From: Trichoderma breve
Lineage: Eukaryota > Ascomycota > Sordariomycetes > Hypocreales > Hypocreaceae
Reading direction: 5' to 3'
NCBI RefSeq assembly: GCF_028502605.1
Contig: NC_079234.1
Location: 2,666,001 to 2,730,000, forward strand
DNA length: 64,000 bases
A model generated the notes under the pieces. The model worked only from the letters and a program-made list of their open reading frames with translations, was not told the DNA's origin and did not search any database. Positions 46,118-56,533 of this stretch are shown in pieces. The translations under genes and the position numbers were made by a program. Within the stretch, counting starts at the first letter, position 1. Each line of letters begins with the position of its first letter.

Positions 46118-49100
46118 TTTGATGGATGGATGGCGAGAGGCGACAAAATGAGAGCTAGGCGCAGAAAGGGTAAGACGGAGGCAGAGCGGGGGGGATCAAT
46201 GGCGACGAATTGGCCGGAGAAAGATGGTAGAGGGAGACAAAGTTGGAGTAAGGGTGAGGAGGCGTTGCCGGAACGGGTGGCAGTGATTTTTTGGCTGGCA
46301 CCGTTTATGGGGTTGTTCTGGATGGAAGAGAGAGATGGAGGGAGGCGGTGGCTGGAGAAGTTGAGAGAGTTGATGAATTGGGATTGGAGTGTGTATGTGG
46401 TTGTTGTTGTTGTTGGTTGTTATATGAGGGAGAGATGGAGATATGCAGAGGTTATATGCGTGTGAGAGATGTGATGAGATGAGTCGGGAAAAGAGAGCTG
46501 TGAGGAAGCTGGGCAGTTTGGGCTTTTGTATGTCAAGGTGAATGGATGCAGCATTCTATCACAAGGTGTCACGCGAGACGTCTCGGGGGTGGCGCCAACA
46601 GACGGGAGAAGGAAGATCAGCCAATGGCGAGGCTGGGAGGGCCGCAACGGTGAAGTGAATTGGGCGGGATTGCTCAATTGACTTGGGTAAGAAGATGGAA
46701 ATTTGTTGAAGCAATCGCTGAGGAGAAGAGGGGAGGGGGTGGGCAAAAGTCGATGGCGTCAGGTACTGGCCATGTACCGATCGCCCGCTGAGCCCACCGA
46801 AATCAATCCGCGCAAGCGGCGAGCCAACGGGTGACTCTACCTGCTCATGACCTGCGGTGACCTGCAGTTTTGTCGGGTTCGAGGCCGTGTACTCCGTGCG
46901 TGCTTCCCTGCTTTTGCCGCGTGCGTTCTTGCCCAGAACGACGAGTGGCTCAATAGCATTAGATTGGATCATATATCGCGTGACCTGACGCAACAAGCGC
47001 TACGCTGTGCCCTTCCGCCTCCTTTTGGGCCTCCCTGCCCGCTGAAACTTGGATGGTCCAGCGGGTTGCATTGCATTAAATTTGAATTCAATGGATTGCA
47101 CAGTGCAGCGCAGCTCCTCCTTCTTCCATTTGTGTCCCCCCAATTGTGATCAATTCCTTCGCTCCCAATTGCTTCTTCAATTGACTTTCCAATTGGGCTG
47201 ACGCTTGTTGCTGCACCTCTGCAGTCACGCACCCGCCCGCTTGCGGCACTGCTGCCTTGTTCTGGACCCCTGGGCCCCGTTTCCCCAGACTTTAGTGACG
47301 TTGTCAAGTGGACTTGTGCTCGGTACTCGAGGCAGGTACTGGGTACGGTCAACCCGGTGAGCCAGCCGCAGCCCAGCGGGGTACGGTGTACATGCAGCGG
47401 CGGTAAATGCTCCGTGCTGCCCTCTTGGTCATCTTAGTGCAGGCGCCATCGAGTGCTCCGTACAACGGAGTACGAGTACAGCTACAAAGTGCGAGTACGA
47501 GTCAACTTGGTCCTATTTTGCGTCATCTCAACTACAAGCAAACAAACAAACCAACGGCCAATTCTAACCCAAATTCCCTGCTGAAACCGGCCGAGATCAA
47601 CAAACTCCTTATCGGTGCCTCGGCGGTATTTTTGGCTCATCATTCAGCCTCCTCCCAGTAGCGTTGCCTCTTTGCACGGAGCCCCGGTTGTGGAGACGCC
47701 GTGGCAAAGTCTCAGCCGAGTGCTTCCGTGTCCGGGCGAACAAAAGCAAAAACATGGCCAGACACCAGCTAAACGTTGGCTAATTGAAGACTCCACTGGT
47801 CCCTCGAGTTAGGAGTCATTCTCGGCCATGATCTGGAGAAGAGGCCACGTTTATTGAATAGACAGGACCACTCTGCGGTTTGGTATGGATAAGTAGCTGT
47901 CCGTCGTTGCCGATGTCGCTCGCTGCAGGGAGGCACTGCGGGCGAGTCGATGGCAGGTGGCAATGCGAGTTCTCGGAGTCATCCGAATCCATTTGCAATA
48001 TATTGACAGCTTCGAGGCAATTTACGGATACTCGTATGGAGAAACTCCCTCGAACCTGCGCGGTAAACGGCATCCACCAGGCACATGATGTCTTCAGCTG
48101 ATGTCGGGAATTGAGGGTCCAATGTCTCGGCCAGGCTTCCGTCATTGACGTGACATGAGACACAACACGACCCGTACGTGTCTTGAATGCAATTGGGAAT
48201 ATAGACTACTACTGTGTCGTTTTGGACACATAGTCTTGAAAAACATGCAAGGGGTAATGGAAGGTAGGTAATGATGTGACTGTCAAGTTCTTTGTACGGC
48301 AAATCAATACCGCTCTGCACTAGGATTGACTCACATTGTGTAAATATTGAATGTCATACATGTAATGCACCCCTAGCCTTGCTTATCTGGACATATGATG
48401 TAAAGATTCTCTCCAGCATTCTCGCAAAGGCTTTGTAGTTTTATAGGGGCTAAGCTCTTGCATGTGGATTTGAGCACGGCTGACCGGCAATCTAGTTAAG
48501 AAGTTGGGATACTTCGACGGCAAAACATATATGGGCAGGGGCTGGTTGATCATGATTCCTGACGAAATGCACGAAATGCTCCATCACCACGCTATAGACG
48601 ACAAGGTTTGTCTGGAAATTGGCCAAAGGAACCACAGTGAACTTGGTGATGTTCTCTATATCCATTGCCCCCGCTAGTCGCGAAAGGGGACTTTTTAACG
48701 GCCGGGTTTCTTATTTGACCCTTCCTGAAAAGCAATTATTTGCATGAAAGCTTCTTCTTGCCATGTTTACAGAGATTTGTTGTTTGCCACCTCCTGCTGC
48801 TCGAAACGTAGGCTCAACTGCGGACGTGACGAGAACAGAGACAGGGAGGGCAGCATGAGCTAATACCCCTGAGTAGATCATCCGCCATCTCCTACAAGTT
48901 ACCACGCTGTTTAACACTTCTATGTGGATGATTCTAAAGAATATTTTACTGGCATGTAAACCCTTTGCTCCAAGGAATAGTCGAGTGTCAGAAAGTTCTT
49001 GATAATACCATTTGCCACACGTATATGTGCTAGACCATGCTTCCTCTGGCATCTACATCAAAGCATGCTGCTCGTACCAAAGCAGCCAACAGGAGAAGGA

Positions 49101-49801
49101 AAAAAGACACTCTCGGCTATCACAATCACAAATTGGCCCTACGTAATACCCGAATCACAATGTTTGTCCATCTCAGTCCTCGGCATTCCACAGCTCCGAT
49201 CTGATCGCGGGGTGTTTTTATCGGCAAGAGTCGCACAAGAGGGAGATTGGTCGCAGACGCACAATTCACCTCTTGCGCAGGATTTCACGTCATGGATGTG
49301 TAGTCAGGTAGACGGCGTTCAAATTCAGGGGTAGGTAAGTGTGAACACGGCGCTTCCTCACACGCATCCTTGACTGACTCTGGTCTACTAATCCAGCGAA
49401 TACCACGTATTGCAGTAGGAAAATAATATTCAACAGTTAATAATTAATTACAACAGCACCATTACAAACCTCGCTTGTGTGGTGATTAAACTCTGTGAAT
49501 CGCAGCTCCAGCTGTTAATCGGGAGCTTCTTCAAAGGGTACTAGCACATGCACACAGCGGGGAACTTTTGAATCCTTCGTCACTCTTATAAATAACACAC
49601 ACAGCTTCCCAGTTCAACTTAAACCTCCTTTTTTTCCTTTTGATTGTGTTGCACTGAAGCTAACGTATTGAACTCGACGGAAGAACTAAGGGCCAAAATA
49701 ACCACAATCTGCCTTGACCTTTTCTTATAAGCCGTGAGCTTATTCCATCGTCATACATCTTCCCCTCCATCGCGTGGCAAAACTACGAGCCCCCTTCCAA
49801 A
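46118..49801. other. 3.7-kb gene-free region
   Basis: Left part is the Stf2-like promoter and leader. From 46800 to 49560 no gene is supported. It contains several TACGGAGTAC-like motifs (near 46889, and a doubled CTCCGTACAACGGAGTAC at about 47456-47473). The right end is the O-methyltransferase promoter with a TATAAATA box. Confidence 0.6.
49587..49594 (+). promoter_or_regulatory. TATA box of the O-methyltransferase gene
   Basis: TATAAATA lies 215 bases before the ATG at 49802, followed by an AC-rich and pyrimidine-rich leader. This is a good fit for a fungal core promoter. Confidence 0.5.
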
Positions 49802-50707
49802 ATGGACCACCCACCAGAAATCGTTGCGCTGCTTGAGAAATATCCCTCATTGAGGGGGCCGATCGAGACTGGCGTCGAGGTATTATTATTTCCCCAATAC
49901 TGTTAATAAGGAAAGAAAACTGTGCGCAAAAAAAGAATTATGAGAACATCGCTAAGCTTCCCCTTATTTTAGTCTCACGATGGCCGCGAAGAGCGACTGC
50001 TCGCCTTCATTCTCTCTCACCCCCATTTGCAGGACATGAGGGGCAATCCCTCTAAACTTCTCTCCGTCATGGACGAATACTCGGCCAAGCATGACTTCCT
50101 CATCAGCATCGGCGGTCACAAGGCCAAGATCATGTCCGACTTGGTCACCAAAGAAAATCCCCAGACTCTCGTCGAACTGGGCGGCTATCTGGGATACTCG
50201 GCCATTCTCTTCGCAGACACCATGCGCCGCAACAGCAAGCCAGATCAACAGCCGCGCGTGCTGAGTCTCGAGATGAGCAGCGAATTTTCAGCCATTGCCA
50301 GAGAGCTGATTATGCTTGCGGGGCTGTCCGACATCGTCAAGGTCGTCACTGGCCCTGCGGAAGAGTCTCTGCGGAAGCTGCATGAGAAAGGCGATCTAAA
50401 CAAGATTGACTTTTTATTCTTGGACCACGTCGAGGAACTGTACGTTTCTGATTTCAAGGTCTGTGAGGAACTGGGACTTTTGCAACAGGGCGCGGTGATT
50501 GCGGCCGACAACGTGGTGAAGCCGGGCGCCCCTGAGTATCGCAAGTATGTCAGAGACCACCCGAGGCTGCAGAGCACCGCAGTGGTGGGATTGATTCAGC
50601 CTGGGGATCTCGAGGTAAGAAAGAGTTTCAGTCTACGGCGGAGTGTTTTGTTACTGACGTTAGTAAAGGATGAAATCGAAATCACCCATGTTACGAGCTC
50701 TACCTAA
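49802..50707 (+). CDS. Catechol-type O-methyltransferase (SAM- and metal-dependent)
   Basis: Methylates hydroxyl groups of small aromatics using S-adenosylmethionine; cytosolic, no signal peptide. Proposed exons 49802-49879, 49973-50614 and 50669-50707 give about 252 residues, close to mammalian COMT plus an N-terminal extension. The SAM motif VELGGYLGYSAILFA, acidic SAM-ribose contact LEMSSEF, DFLFLDHVEELYVSDF and the metal-site region IAADNVVKPGAPEYRKYV are all present and in COMT order. The first intron has a GTATTA donor and TTTTAG acceptor. The last, 54-nt intron (GTAAGA..TAAAG) is in frame and free of stops, so retention would still give a full-length product with 18 extra residues. No cluster neighbours suggest the substrate. 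Confidence 0.9.
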
Positions 50708-51152
50708 ACATTTGCTGATGATGCTTGGTTCGAGAGATGCAGAAGGCAGGCCGTTCACTACATTTACTGATCTTGGATTTAACATCTATCGAACTCAACT
50801 GCTGCCATGCAAGAGATGTGGCGAGGTTTCTCACTCCAGGCATCTCATCTAACACGGGCACACATTCTCTCAAGATTTCTCCTTGTTTACACTAAAATAG
50901 AGGAGAGAGATCTCATTCCGCTATTATTTATTGATTTGTCTTCACAGCATGATACTCTTTGTATGTTTAATGCATAAGCGATGCAGTTCGTACGTATGTA
51001 GCATGTAATTTTCAGCTACCAAGAAACAGAATGTGACTCCGGCGTGAATGGAAACAAACCACCAGTGGAATCATGGCTTACTGGTGATGCAAAAAAAATA
51101 CATGAGCAGCAATAAAAAGGAACAGTCACCGCGGCAAACGCGAAAAAAGAAA
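50708..51152. other. Intergenic region
   Basis: O-methyltransferase 3' flank. The last bases before 51153 contain the T-run (on the minus strand) that serves as the pol III terminator of the minus-strand tRNA. No gene seen. Confidence 0.6.
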
Positions 51153-51247
51153 CGACACCTGCAGGATTCGAACCTGCGCGTGCGAACACAATGCCTATGA
51201 TACCTATTGATAGCAGGGCATCGCCTTAACCACTCGGCCAAAGTGTC
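51153..51247 (-). tRNA. tRNA-Ser(GCU) with 14-nt intron
   Basis: 95-base gene. Acceptor arm GACACTT pairs with AGGTGTC, discriminator G; D-arm GCCGAGTGGTTAAGGC; anticodon stem ATGCC/GGCAT with loop CTGCTA around anticodon GCT; a 14-base intron (TCAATAGGTATCAT) follows position 37; extra arm GTG TTCG CAC; T-arm GCAGG TTCGAAT CCTGC. The long extra arm and G discriminator fit tRNA-Ser decoding AGC/AGU. A T-rich stretch follows as pol III terminator. Exact copy of the plus-strand gene at 51398. Confidence 0.95.
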
Positions 51248-51397
51248 TTATCATCTCTTATCGAATTAGGCTAGTAGTTGCCATCATATAGCCATATTGC
51301 AATGTGACCAAACTAGGACGACGAAGCCATCCGCTTTTGCCGCTGCGTTAGCATCATAATATGTAATACTGACGAATTATGCACAGACCAATCAGAA

Positions 51398-51492
51398 GAC
51401 ACTTTGGCCGAGTGGTTAAGGCGATGCCCTGCTATCAATAGGTATCATAGGCATTGTGTTCGCACGCGCAGGTTCGAATCCTGCAGGTGTCG
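51398..51492 (+). tRNA. tRNA-Ser(GCU) with 14-nt intron
   Basis: Base-for-base copy of the minus-strand tRNA gene at 51153-51247, transcribed in the opposite, outward direction; 150 bases separate the two 5' ends. Same cloverleaf, 14-nt intron after position 37 and anticodon GCT. A run of T (TTCTTTTTTT) follows as pol III terminator. Confidence 0.95.
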
Positions 51493-52124
51493 CTCAATTC
51501 TTTTTTTGCCTTTTCATCCTCTTGATCCTCTTGAATAACAGCTATATGGGAGACTACTATTGGTTTCTTCTTCATTTTTGCTTCCATCAAGTTGTATCTT
51601 GCTGAGCTCTCCATACTCTCTATATACATACCTAAGCACGCTGAGTGTGATGGCACCTTGACGGGCTGTTCGTCGTTGGTCAAACACATTGGTAGCAAAC
51701 ATCACGAATAGCCCTTGCATCCATCTGCACGTAATCTGTATTTACCAATCTAGCTGCATCGATTCAAGAGCAGGCTTTGTTTGTTCCTAGTCAGTTGAAA
51801 CAGTCGTCAACCCAGCTAGCCTCCCCCAAAACAACAAGTTACCTATTATTCTAATCTTTTGTTTTTTCCATGAATATTGCTTCTCATCCATGCCGTCCCC
51901 ATAGCCCCAATCTTTCTCTGAAATAATGAACAATGAGGGGAAAAAAGTGATTTTCGCTCCCAAGGACTGCTATCGAGTTCCTCCCGAGCCAGTTTGAATC
52001 CGGACTTTCTACACAATGATACTAAATAATCAACACACACGAGTCATTAAATCTGTAACCCTAGATTTTCGCTTTTTCCATGTCCGCCTCCAGGCCACGT
52101 CTAGGTCATCATTATTCTCTCTTC
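51493..52124. other. Intergenic region between the plus-strand tRNA and SPT6
   Basis: Pol III terminator T-run at the left, then AT-rich DNA and the SPT6 3' UTR. No gene seen. Confidence 0.6.
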
Positions 52125-55100
52125 TTAGCGCGCCCCCATCTTGGAAAACTCATTCTGGAACCGCAGCTTGAAACCGTTACACAGGGCACGCATGTCGGGA
52201 TACTGGTATCCCCTGAGCTCAAATCCTTGAGGAATGGTTCGCACCGGTAGGCCGATGACGCGTGCCGTCTTGCTCGCCTTGAAGCATAGCCAAAAGTATC
52301 CCGGATGCTTGGTGTCGATGCAAAAGGCATATGCAGATCGGTTGGGGTTGGCATCCACATAAGTGATGAGCCATTTCTCTGCTTCAATGTTAGAATAATA
52401 TTCACCTTGAGTGACAAGTTGGTTAAAGATGACTTACCAGTCTCGTTGCGTGACCTGTTTTGATACTTGTCGTTTCTCATCATCTCTTCGACCTTTCTGG
52501 CCATGGCCTTAACATGATCCACAATCAGTTCGTCAAGATCGCTGTAGGTGTATTTGCCACCTATCCGGAGGAGCTTGCCAACGGAAAACTCAGTATCCTT
52601 TTGCATTTCCAGGACGTCAATGTGTTGGTAAACGCCATCGGCAACCTTCCAGGTAATAGCCAGGTGGTCATTACCCTTTGAAGATGGTCGAATAATGACC
52701 TCGCCAGGAGGCTGCGATCCAAGGTACTCTTCCGCCTGGATTGAGTTGTAGGGCTTGAAGTTGGGGTGCTTGACCACACGCTGCGTCCTGCCTGTAGTCT
52801 TGTCTTTCTCACGAAGCTCCTCCTTGTCAGCGGCCTCTAGGGCATAATCCCAGCCGTCACGGCCAAAGTTGATGGGGGCCTTGTAGGGGACACGCAGAGA
52901 CTCTTCCCGCATGGAAAGCTTGGCCATAAAATCCTTGTAGTTCATCTCAAGGATCTTGGCTTGCACCGTTTGCCCTGAGCTGAGGACGTCCTTGACAGAA
53001 GCCCGGTTCGATACTTCGTGGCCTTCTATCCTGCCTTCGATGCCGCAGTCCAGCTTCACAATGGCAAAGTCGTCTCTGACCATGCGTACGTTGACTGGAA
53101 CAATCATGCCCTCGCAGAGGGTCAACTTGGTTTCACCTGTAAACATGGTGAAAATGTCAGACGGCGTAAGGAGCGCAAAGCTCCTGCGCAACTCTTCGTA
53201 GGGTGCTTGCAGTTCGGCACTGATGGCCTCGAGAGTAGCTCGCTTGCGTTGGCTGAAATTCCTCTGCAGCTGGTCGGCGTACTCATCAAGCACCAGCTCG
53301 TTGACCCTCTCCTGCTCATCTTGCTTGAAGAGCTTTCGCACAATGGCACCAGGTCCGTTCTCATCCGTCTCTGCTTTAACGTCCTCTTCGTCCAATTCAA
53401 GCGCATCTGCCGCCATCTTGCGGCCCAATTCGTAATCTTCAGGGTGAACACGAGTGTTGTCGAGAGGATCCGATGAGGGATTCGTTGCATCGTACTCGAT
53501 ATACAGAAAACTGGCACAGTTGTTCCACACACGGGGTCCAACAACTGGTAGCTTTCCGCTGTCTGGGTCGCCGACAAGCTCATCTCTTGTGTTGACTACG
53601 CCTCCGTTTGCGTTGATGGTCTTAATTACGCTGGTAGCCTTTCGCGGTCCCAATCCTGCAACGAAAGGGAGAAGGTTGGCCGTGTAAGTGTCCGTCATGG
53701 CATCGTTGATGTTGACTCCAACCATATTGACAGTATCAACCATGGCGGATTCCAAATATTTCATCAGCTTATCCGGAGGCAGCAAGCTTTGGCATGGGTG
53801 GAATGAGAGAGACGATACGTCTTTGCCAAGCGCAGCGTATTCTTTCATCGGGTTCTGCAAATACCGCGCCAAGGCGATGCAGTATCTTGTGATGGGGTTT
53901 AGAGAGGGGTGCTCAGCCATGGCACGAGGGCTGTCTTTGTAAAGGCGTGCGACTTCATCCTCGACGACAATGACTTCAAGCAGCTCGGTTCGGTAGTCGT
54001 TCGTCTCGGGGTCCTCAAACTCTGCTCCCATGAGGCTCTTTTCACTCACAAGGCCCTCCAAGTCGCGTACCAGCTTTTGCGTATCCGATGACCAGCCGCT
54101 GACACCAATGACATCAGGCCGCCGCCGCCGCACAAGCTCGACAAAGTTCTCGCGCTGTGTTTCGTCTCTGCCGAGGTTGCCAAACTTGCCTTGTTCAAGC
54201 ACCCTGCCTTCTTCCTCCACCCAAGCCCAGCACACGGGGTCGCGAGTAGGATCGCCACCTCCGTTGGACAGAACGAGCACTCGCGGGGTGGTACCCAGGA
54301 TCATCCCCTTGGGCTTGTAAGGAGCTTGATCAAGCTTGCGGTAGAACTCTTGTCGACACATCTTGAGAACTTCATCCTGACAAAAAGTCCGAATAACTTC
54401 CTTGATGTTCTTGGCCACAATCTTTTCCAGCTTGGGGTAGGCAAGGTCCAATACCTTTTTACGCTCCTCCCGCCACTGCTCTGCTCGATCACTGAAGTTC
54501 TCTGACTCGAACTCTTGGTAGAGTTGCCTCCGGAAATCGTATCGTGAAGGCATCTCGAGCTTAATCTCCACGAGGCCCTCTTCCTCGGCGCGCATCATCT
54601 TGAGGAACACTTCGGGTTGGTGTACCAGATCCGCGATGGCCTGGTTCTGGATGTACTTGATCTCGTAGTACGGGTGGGTGTCATCAATCTTTCGCAGGCC
54701 CTTGTCAGTTCGACGACAGCTAATTTCAGCCGCCTGGTAAAAGGAAGCTCTCAAGTACTTGCGCATCCGGGGACTGGCAAACAGCTCTTCAGCATACATT
54801 TGACGAGCAGCATTCATGACTTGATCACCGGTGTTAAAGCTGTCATCAAGCAGGCTGTCTGCCAAATCCATTGGATACTGCTCGTGATCATCCGGAGCAA
54901 CCTTTCTACCTTGGCGAAGGGCATTCTTCGCTAGCTGGTCGGCAGTTATGCCGTAAGCTTTGACAAAGTAGTATGCTTTTCCATTGCGAACACGGTCAAA
55001 GAGTGAAGATTTTGAACCTGGGCGCTTCGTTTGCGATACGCTACCGGATAGAGTCGCAAGGTCCTTCAGTTTGTTGGCATACTGGAACTGCAGATAATCC

Positions 55101-56533
55101 TGCAGGTCCTGAATCTCTTCCATTGTGGTAGCCTCGGGAATCATCTCCTCAACCATGTCGTCTTGGACGTCCATGGATTTGAGATTCTCAAACGACTTCT
55201 CAAGCGAATTTCTCTTTTCCACGAATGAGCGAAATTTGATATCCAGCTCTAGGATTCTCCATAGATCATCCTGGTTCAGCAGCTTGTCTGACTGAATTGT
55301 ATAATCGGGACCGTCGGGATCGTCCCTTGTGGACTTGCGAATTTTCTTGGAGTGGAGGAGGTAATCCTTTCGGTGCTGAAACACAAATGGAACCTCGACT
55401 TCGTCGACAATGAAGAACTCGAGTACTTTACCAACTGCCTTGCCAAAAGGGGCTTGGAGTTCCTGAGCCAAACCCTTCTTCGGCCATAGCTGGTTGGTAA
55501 TCCATCGGGCCTCCTCCTTGAACTGATCGGGAGTGAGTTGCAGGTTCTTGAACGCTTTGCGATCGAGTTGAAAGCGTTCGGGCTCGTCTGTAAATCGAAT
55601 CTCGTTATCCTCGTCGGTGAGCAATTTTTCCTTGAGCTGTGAAGGCTCAAAGACGTCCTTGAGCTCGATACCCTGCTCCTCTCTCTCTCGATCCTCCTCC
55701 TCTTCTTCCATCTGGAGTGCCCAATCGTAGTCTTCGCCGTTGCCAAAGATGGCCTCCATATCATCCAGCGCATCCTTGTCCAGGCCTGTCGTATCGACGA
55801 CGCCACCGACACCGCGATCCCTAGGGCGGGCGACTTCGGCATCTTCCTGTTGGCGGATGCGCTCATCCTCATCTTCGGGGTAGTCTTCCTCGATGAAGTC
55901 GTCAAACTCGTCGACTTGGGAACGGAAACCAGGTCTACCGTAGCCACGTTGCTCGGCAGCGTCCTCGTCATCGTCTGCGAAGATTTCCTCCAGGCCTCGC
56001 TTTTCGTGGGCTGAATCGTCCTCGTCTCGGTGGCCGCGTTTGAGGCGTTTGAACTTTGACTAAATATGAGGTGTTAACAAAGCAAAAGGGTCAGACAAGC
56101 AGTGAGAGACTAACTGGTGCCTGAGGCTTTGGCTGTTCCCCAAACTGCTCGCCAATGAGTTCCAAATCTTCCTCGTCGAGTGCTTCTTCCTCTTCACGAT
56201 TCCGATGCTCTCGCTTTCTCTTTACCGGCCGGCTGTCGACGTCGGACTCGACCTCTTCTTCCTCTTCGTCTTCATCGACAATGAAGCCCTCGCGAATCTA
56301 GGACAAGCAGTCGCGTTAGTCGGTGATCGTGTCAGCAGTCAACGGCGCTTCAGGATTACCTTGCGAGCCTCCTCTTCGTCATCATCGTCTTCTTCTTCTT
56401 CGCTAGAGTCGTCGACACGGGCGGATGGTTTCCTTCGACGTTCCTCGCCAGTATCTTCGTCGAAAGATTCGTCATCTTCCTCGTCATCCAACTCGGCCTC
56501 TCCCGAGATCAGGTCGCGCATAGCGGAGCTCAT
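52125..56533 (-). CDS. SPT6: Transcription elongation factor and histone chaperone Spt6
   Basis: Nuclear protein of about 1410 residues that travels with RNA polymerase II and reassembles nucleosomes. Exons are 56533-56360, 56297-56115, 56059-52438 and 52378-52125. The first two exons encode a very acidic N-terminus with patches DDEEDDES and [12 protein letters not shown] and basic patches ([10 protein letters not shown]). Downstream regions, in order with rough positions: helical core; YqgF/RNase H-like domain around 700-860 ([17 protein letters not shown]); HhH around 920 ([16 protein letters not shown]); S1 RNA-binding domain around 1105-1175 ([19 protein letters not shown]); and tandem SH2 domains from about 1218 to the end ([18 protein letters not shown], then [12 protein letters not shown]). 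Introns have donors GTAATC, GTTAGT and GTAAGT. The last intron interrupts the second SH2; reading through it instead gives a frame ending shortly after in unrelated sequence. Confidence 0.95.

Larger units (their letters stand above)
51153..51492. repeat. 95-bp perfect inverted repeat of two tRNA genes
   Basis: The two identical tRNA-Ser genes form an inverted repeat with 95-base arms and a 150-base spacer. The identity appears to end at the gene boundaries: the spacer and outer flanks are not alike. Confidence 0.9.

Noticed and set aside
47407..47661. 84-codon frame with a signal-peptide-like start
   Set aside because: Runs through the CTCCGTACAACGGAGTAC motif cluster, has no cysteine pattern or further secreted-protein features, and looks like chance.
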